From assembly GCA_004297495.1 (NCBI GenBank), contig SCTL01000051.1, forward strand, positions 1 to 16,544: a stretch of 16,544 bases of DNA. Direction: 5' to 3'. The translations under genes and the position numbers were made by a program. The stretch comes from Verrucomicrobiota bacterium. Its GTDB lineage: Bacteria > Verrucomicrobiota > Verrucomicrobiia > Limisphaerales > JADLHS01. Below the pieces are notes generated by a model, which saw only the letters and a list, made by a program, of their open reading frames with translations, was not told the origin of the DNA and made no database searches. Shown piece by piece: positions 13,385 to 16,544 of this stretch. Position 1 is the stretch's first letter. Each line of letters begins with the position of its first letter.

Positions 13385-14332
13385 TCAAGCGTCTTTGTGT
13401 TTGAGGACGATTTCCATGATCTCGCCGAAAGGCACGGGCACTTCCTGCGACGCACCGCTCTTCGAGACCTCGACGTACATTTCGTTGCCGGTTATGCGCG
13501 TGATGCGCGAGGCGTCGTAATGGCCGCGCGCGGTTTTGATGGCGAGCATCATGTCCTTGTCCACTTCGCGCCGGGCCACGCCGAAGAAGCCGGGGAACTT
13601 GGTCTCGATGAACCGGCGGTTGAACGTGAACTGGCCGCGTTTGAAAACTTGCGGTTCGGGGTGTGATTTCGCGGGCGCGCCATGAGCACCGGAAGAATCC
13701 GGCGGCGGATACGGCGTGCCGGTCGCAGACGCGTGCGCTGGATGGCCGGGCACCGGCACCGGCGCGGCTTCTTCGGCGGACGCGGCTTCCTCGGCCTTCG
13801 GCGGCATTTTGGTCGGGAGACAAAGGAAAACAATCGGCCCGACTATCGGCGCGACGGCGGCGACGCCGCAAACCACCGCCGCCGGATAGGCGCGCATGAT
13901 GGAAACTTCGTAGGCGGCGTAAATGTTCCCGGCGTAAATAAGCAGCAGCACGACCAGACCGACGGAGGAACTCAACAACCCGCCGATGATGGCCGGGTGC
14001 GCGGGCCGTTCCAGCCGGGGCACGGGGGAAAGCGTCACCTCGGTCTTCTTGAGCCGTTCCTCCTCGGTCACTTCGATCAGCGGTTCGGCGAACTGGGCGA
14101 GCTTGGGATTCTTCGCCAGTTCCTGCAACGTGGCCTGCGCGAATTGCGTCCACGGCACCTTTTGATATTTGCCGTCGCCGACTTTGATGTTGAGTCCGTC
14201 TCCGGTGGCGGGAACCACCGCCTCGCCCGTGACCGTGGTACCGTCCGTCAGTTGAAAAGCCTCGGCTCGCGCCGCTTCCACGCCCGTGAACACGAGCCAG
14301 GCGGTCAACAAAATGAAATAAAGTTTGCGCAC
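13385..14332 (-). CDS. exported/membrane protein of unknown function with two membrane segments
   Basis: The 315-residue protein starts with GTG. It has an N-terminal signal peptide (MRKLYFILLTAWLVFTGVEA, likely cleavage after ARA at about 21-23). A small beta domain (about 25-62, FQLTDGTTVTGEAVV and KYQKVPWTQF) is followed by a charged helix (65-100). Two hydrophobic segments lie at about 114-140 and 148-172, and a Pro/Ala/Glu-rich linker at about 175-227. The C-terminal domain (228-313) looks compact (FNRRFIETKFPGFFGVARR). The signal-plus-beta-domain layout recalls the first gene of the window, which also joins membrane segments to a low-complexity linker. The gene is 65 bases upstream of adk and 66 downstream of the GH57 gene. 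I do not recognise the family. Confidence 0.8.
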   Translation of the reverse strand: MRKLYFILLTAWLVFTGVEAARAEAFQLTDGTTVTGEAVVPATGDGLNIKVGDGKYQKVPWTQFAQATLQELAKNPKLAQFAEPLIEVTEEERLKKTEVTLSPVPRLERPAHPAIIGGLLSSSVGLVVLLLIYAGNIYAAYEVSIMRAYPAAVVCGVAAVAPIVGPIVFLCLPTKMPPKAEEAASAEEAAPVPVPGHPAHASATGTPYPPPDSSGAHGAPAKSHPEPQVFKRGQFTFNRRFIETKFPGFFGVARREVDKDMMLAIKTARGHYDASRITRITGNEMYVEVSKSGASQEVPVPFGEIMEIVLKHKDA

Positions 14333-14398
14333 GGTTTTCTTAGGTAACAGATGACGGGCGGTGGCGAAAGAAAAAATCCCGTGGTAATTGTTTCTCTT

Positions 14399-15973
14399 TC
14401 ATGCCCAGTAACGCGGGTTCACGTCCGCGAAACAATTATCGCGCGCTTCAATCTCCGCGAGTCGCGCGGCGTCCACACGGCGCGCGACGAGTTGTTCATG
14501 CAATTCCAGGAAGCGCAGCAAATGTTCTTTCACCCGACCGCGCGCGTATTCGGGACTCGTGCCGGTGCGGAGAATGAACGGCCAGTCGCTCGCCTGCGCC
14601 AGCACCAACTCGCGCGCGGCCTGCTTGAGCGCGCGCTCTTCCAGTTCGTTCGCGACGGCAAAGCGTCGCGCCAGTTCCGTCATGCGTTCCTGCGCGGCTT
14701 GCAGATGCGGATAAATCCATTCGTTGCGGTCGTTGAGCCAGACGCGCAAATGCCCGCCCTCGCCCCACGTGGACGCGCCGGGCGTGACGACCTGATTGGT
14801 TGGATGCTGACGCAAATAATCCGTGGGCGTGATGAGCCGCAGAGTTTGGTTGTCCGCCGCGGCTTTGCGCGCGACTTGATCGAGGAAGTCCGGCCCTTCG
14901 TGCCACCAGTGACCGAACAACTCCGCATCGTACGGCGCAACGATCAGCGGCGGACGATCCATCGCGCCGGCCACGCGCTCGACTTGCGCGAGCCGCCCCC
15001 GCAGAAAATGCCGCGCGTGTTCCTCCACCCGTTGCCGCGCCGCCACCGGATCGTAAACCGCCTTCTCCGCGCCGCCGCCGGTGATGCGAAAATATTTCAG
15101 GCCGGTGAACCCGCGTTGCTCGGGCGCGGGCAGATGCGGCTTCACGTAATCAAAATCCAGATCGAAACCCGCGTCGCGATAAAAATCCCGATAGTGCGGA
15201 TCGCCGGGATAACCCTCGGTGCTGCTCCAGACCTGACGCGAAGATTCCGGGTCGCGCCCGAACACGGCGAGACCGTTCGGTGTGAAGACCGGCGCGAACA
15301 CGCCGAACTGCGGACGCGGTTGCGCGTGCAACACGCCATGCGTGTCCGCCACAAACCAACGCAGGTTCGCCTCCTGCAAACACGCCTCCACCGCCGGATC
15401 GTAGGCGCACTCCGGCAGCCAGAAACCGCGCGGCTCGCAACCGAAGCACTCGCGATACTGATCGCACGCCGTCAACACCTGCGCGCGCAGACTCGCCGGA
15501 TGCGCCGCCAGCAACGGCAGCACCGCGTGCGTCGCTGCCGTGGTGATGATTTCCACGCGGCCTTGATTCTGGAGTTCGCGGAACGCGCCGACGAGATCGC
15601 GCTGGCAACCGGCGAAGAGTTCGCGCGCCGCGCTGAATCGCCCGTGATACATCCGGGCGAGCGGCTGAAACGCGCGATCCCATTCCGTGCGGCGGATTTC
15701 TTTTTCCGCGAGAGCGACCAGACTGTCCAGATGCCGCGCCGTGCGTTCCTGCAAAAGCGGATCGCGCAGCATCGCGCACAGCGTGGGCGAAAGCGTGAGC
15801 GTGAGTCGCGCGGGAATATTATCCCGCTGCCAGCCGCGCAGCATTTGCAGAAGCGGCAGGTAACACTCGGCCACGGCTTCGTAGAGCCAGCTTTCTTCGA
15901 GGAATTTTTCGTGCTCGGGATGCCGCACAAACGGCAGATGCGCGTGCAGCACGATGGCGAGGTATCCGGGCAT
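14399..15973 (-). CDS. GH57 1,4-alpha-glucan branching enzyme (DUF1957-containing)
   Basis: The 524-residue protein matches GH57 glycogen branching enzymes in length and motifs. These enzymes cut alpha-1,4 glucan chains and rejoin them as alpha-1,6 branches. The first motif is VLHAHLPFVRHPE (8-20). The nucleophile is E188 in FWLPECAYDP, and the acid/base is D349 in APYDAELFGHWWHEGPDFL. The GLKYFRITG and C-terminal ASTWGEGGHLRVWLNDRNEW regions are typical of the bacterial branching subgroup. No signal peptide is present, so it acts in the cytoplasm on storage glucan. The upstream neighbour is a DUF4912 protein on the same strand, a pairing that I remember from other Verrucomicrobia. The ATG at 15973 has no clear Shine-Dalgarno. 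Confidence 0.95.
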   Translation of the reverse strand: MPGYLAIVLHAHLPFVRHPEHEKFLEESWLYEAVAECYLPLLQMLRGWQRDNIPARLTLTLSPTLCAMLRDPLLQERTARHLDSLVALAEKEIRRTEWDRAFQPLARMYHGRFSAARELFAGCQRDLVGAFRELQNQGRVEIITTAATHAVLPLLAAHPASLRAQVLTACDQYRECFGCEPRGFWLPECAYDPAVEACLQEANLRWFVADTHGVLHAQPRPQFGVFAPVFTPNGLAVFGRDPESSRQVWSSTEGYPGDPHYRDFYRDAGFDLDFDYVKPHLPAPEQRGFTGLKYFRITGGGAEKAVYDPVAARQRVEEHARHFLRGRLAQVERVAGAMDRPPLIVAPYDAELFGHWWHEGPDFLDQVARKAAADNQTLRLITPTDYLRQHPTNQVVTPGASTWGEGGHLRVWLNDRNEWIYPHLQAAQERMTELARRFAVANELEERALKQAARELVLAQASDWPFILRTGTSPEYARGRVKEHLLRFLELHEQLVARRVDAARLAEIEARDNCFADVNPRYWA

Positions 15974-16023
15974 GGCGAAAGTTCAGTCAGCCAGCACAGC
16001 GAGGCGAATTAGAATCAGAACCA

Positions 16024-16111
16024 AACATTCAACATTCAACGCCCAACACTCAACGCGCACAGTTCGGGCTTTGGTTTGATGTTGAGCGTTGAGTGTTGAA
16101 TGTTGAATGTT
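16024..16111. repeat. inverted heptad repeat, AACATTC family, copy 3
   Basis: The left arm is AACATTC, AACATTC, AACGCCC, AACACTC, AACGCGC (16024-16058). The right arm is TGATGTT, GAGCGTT, GAGTGTT, GAATGTT, GAATGTT (to 16111). The outer 17 bases pair perfectly and inner units diverge in phase. It occupies most of the 156-base gap between the DUF4912 and GH57 genes, so it would lie within any shared transcript. Confidence 0.9.
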
Positions 16112-16129
16112 CCGCATAGCTTCCACCGT

Positions 16130-16543
16130 TCAAGTGCCGGTGAGCGCCCAGTCAATACTCGACCAGGCCGGCGACGGAAATTCTTTTCCGAACTCGAGCC
16201 GGAAAAATCTCGCGGCAGCTTCCGGCGTCAACTCAACGCTCGGCGCTTGGTCCGTCGAAGAATCGAATTGTCCCGCCGCTCGCAACCGCGCCAGCGCTTC
16301 GGTCAGGAGGAGTTCGCCGAGACCGCTTTGCTCCGCGCGCTGCTGGATTTCGGCGAACGGCTGGTCGGGATGGATCGTGGCAAATTTGAGGACGCCGGGC
16401 GCGCCAGTTTTTTTGCCGGGTGTGTGAACGGGCGCGGCGGTGGCCACGGCGTTCCACGATTTTCGTTTGTCGTAAAAGCCGAGTTGCACAACGTAGCACG
16501 CGTCGTCTCGCTCGACGTGGACGAACCAGTGCCGCGACTCGGG
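16130..16543 (-). CDS. DUF4912 domain protein, 5'-partial at the window edge
   Basis: The minus-strand frame runs open to the right edge, so the start is outside the window. The GTG at 16489 is internal. Residues before it (ESRHWFVHVERDDACYVV) continue into QLGFYDKRKSWNAVATAAPVHTP, which matches the DUF4912 pattern of a beta-rich domain with a YVxLG-type strand and a final threonine-proline turn. After it come GVLKFATIHPDQPFAEIQQ and a helical C-terminal tail. Function is unknown. DUF4912 proteins often lie next to GH57 branching enzymes, and the GH57 gene follows here after a repeat, so a link to glucan metabolism is plausible but unproven. Confidence 0.8.
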   Translation of the reverse strand, partial: PESRHWFVHVERDDACYVVQLGFYDKRKSWNAVATAAPVHTPGKKTGAPGVLKFATIHPDQPFAEIQQRAEQSGLGELLLTEALARLRAAGQFDSSTDQAPSVELTPEAAARFFRLEFGKEFPSPAWSSIDWALTGT

Positions 16544-16544
16544 A

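Noticed and set aside
14351..16012. A 553-codon open frame on the plus strand
   Set aside because: It is antisense to the GH57 gene, rich in Arg/His and without recognisable domains. It is an effect of high GC codon use.
1..16544. tRNA, rRNA, riboswitch or insertion sequence
   Set aside because: Visual reading found no tRNA cloverleaf, rRNA segment, known riboswitch core or transposase. A covariance-model scan would be decisive and was not possible.

Overview
The window is about 16.5 kb of GC-rich, densely coding bacterial chromosome. Its gene content suggests a Verrucomicrobia-type organism, possibly the Pedosphaera/Limisphaera group. The reasons are a prepilin-like protein with a C-terminal H-x9-DG motif, a DUF4912 gene next to a GH57 glucan branching enzyme, a GT-C/TPR membrane protein of the TMTC type, and many small palindromic repeats between genes. 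The taxonomy is inferred from memory of family distributions; no 16S or other marker is present.

Layout. (1) 2-1339: a membrane protein of unknown function, probably cut by the left edge. (2) 1346-3834, minus strand: a YebC-like regulator, then a ubiX-ubiA quinone pair. (3) 3944-6565, plus: a large GT-C-like membrane protein with C-terminal TPRs. (4) 6796-8984, plus: an N-acetylmuramoyl-L-alanine amidase translationally coupled to an NAD-dependent sugar epimerase. (5) 9153-9944, minus: a pseudopilin-like protein with the clearest promoter in the window. (6) 10357-11672, plus: a CxxCxxCC cysteine-cluster protein and a BtpA-family TIM-barrel protein. (7) 11731-14332, minus: a membrane protein of unknown function, adenylate kinase, and methionyl-tRNA formyltransferase (fmt). 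(8) 14399-16543, minus: a DUF4912 protein (cut by the right edge) and a GH57 branching enzyme. No rRNA, tRNA, transposase, phage gene or CRISPR array was seen.

The most unusual feature is the repeat load. Eleven repeat elements lie in the window. Seven are built of degenerate but strictly phased 7-bp units, mostly as inverted pairs. Three heptad arrays lie in frame inside the GT-C/TPR gene, where they lengthen loops. One lies across the ubiX/ubiA junction and encodes the start of UbiA. Three similar AACATTC-type inverted pairs lie between genes. Two non-heptad palindromes supply TAG stop codons: one ends the cysteine-cluster gene, the other ends both the btpA-like gene and the convergent fmt.

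Several genes also have a -10-like hexamer only 6-9 bases before the start codon and no Shine-Dalgarno, which suggests leaderless transcripts. The genes are mostly housekeeping or envelope functions (quinone synthesis, wall remodelling, sugar nucleotides, storage glucan, translation initiation). I see no defence or mobile-element operon; the novelty here is in the repeats and start architecture.
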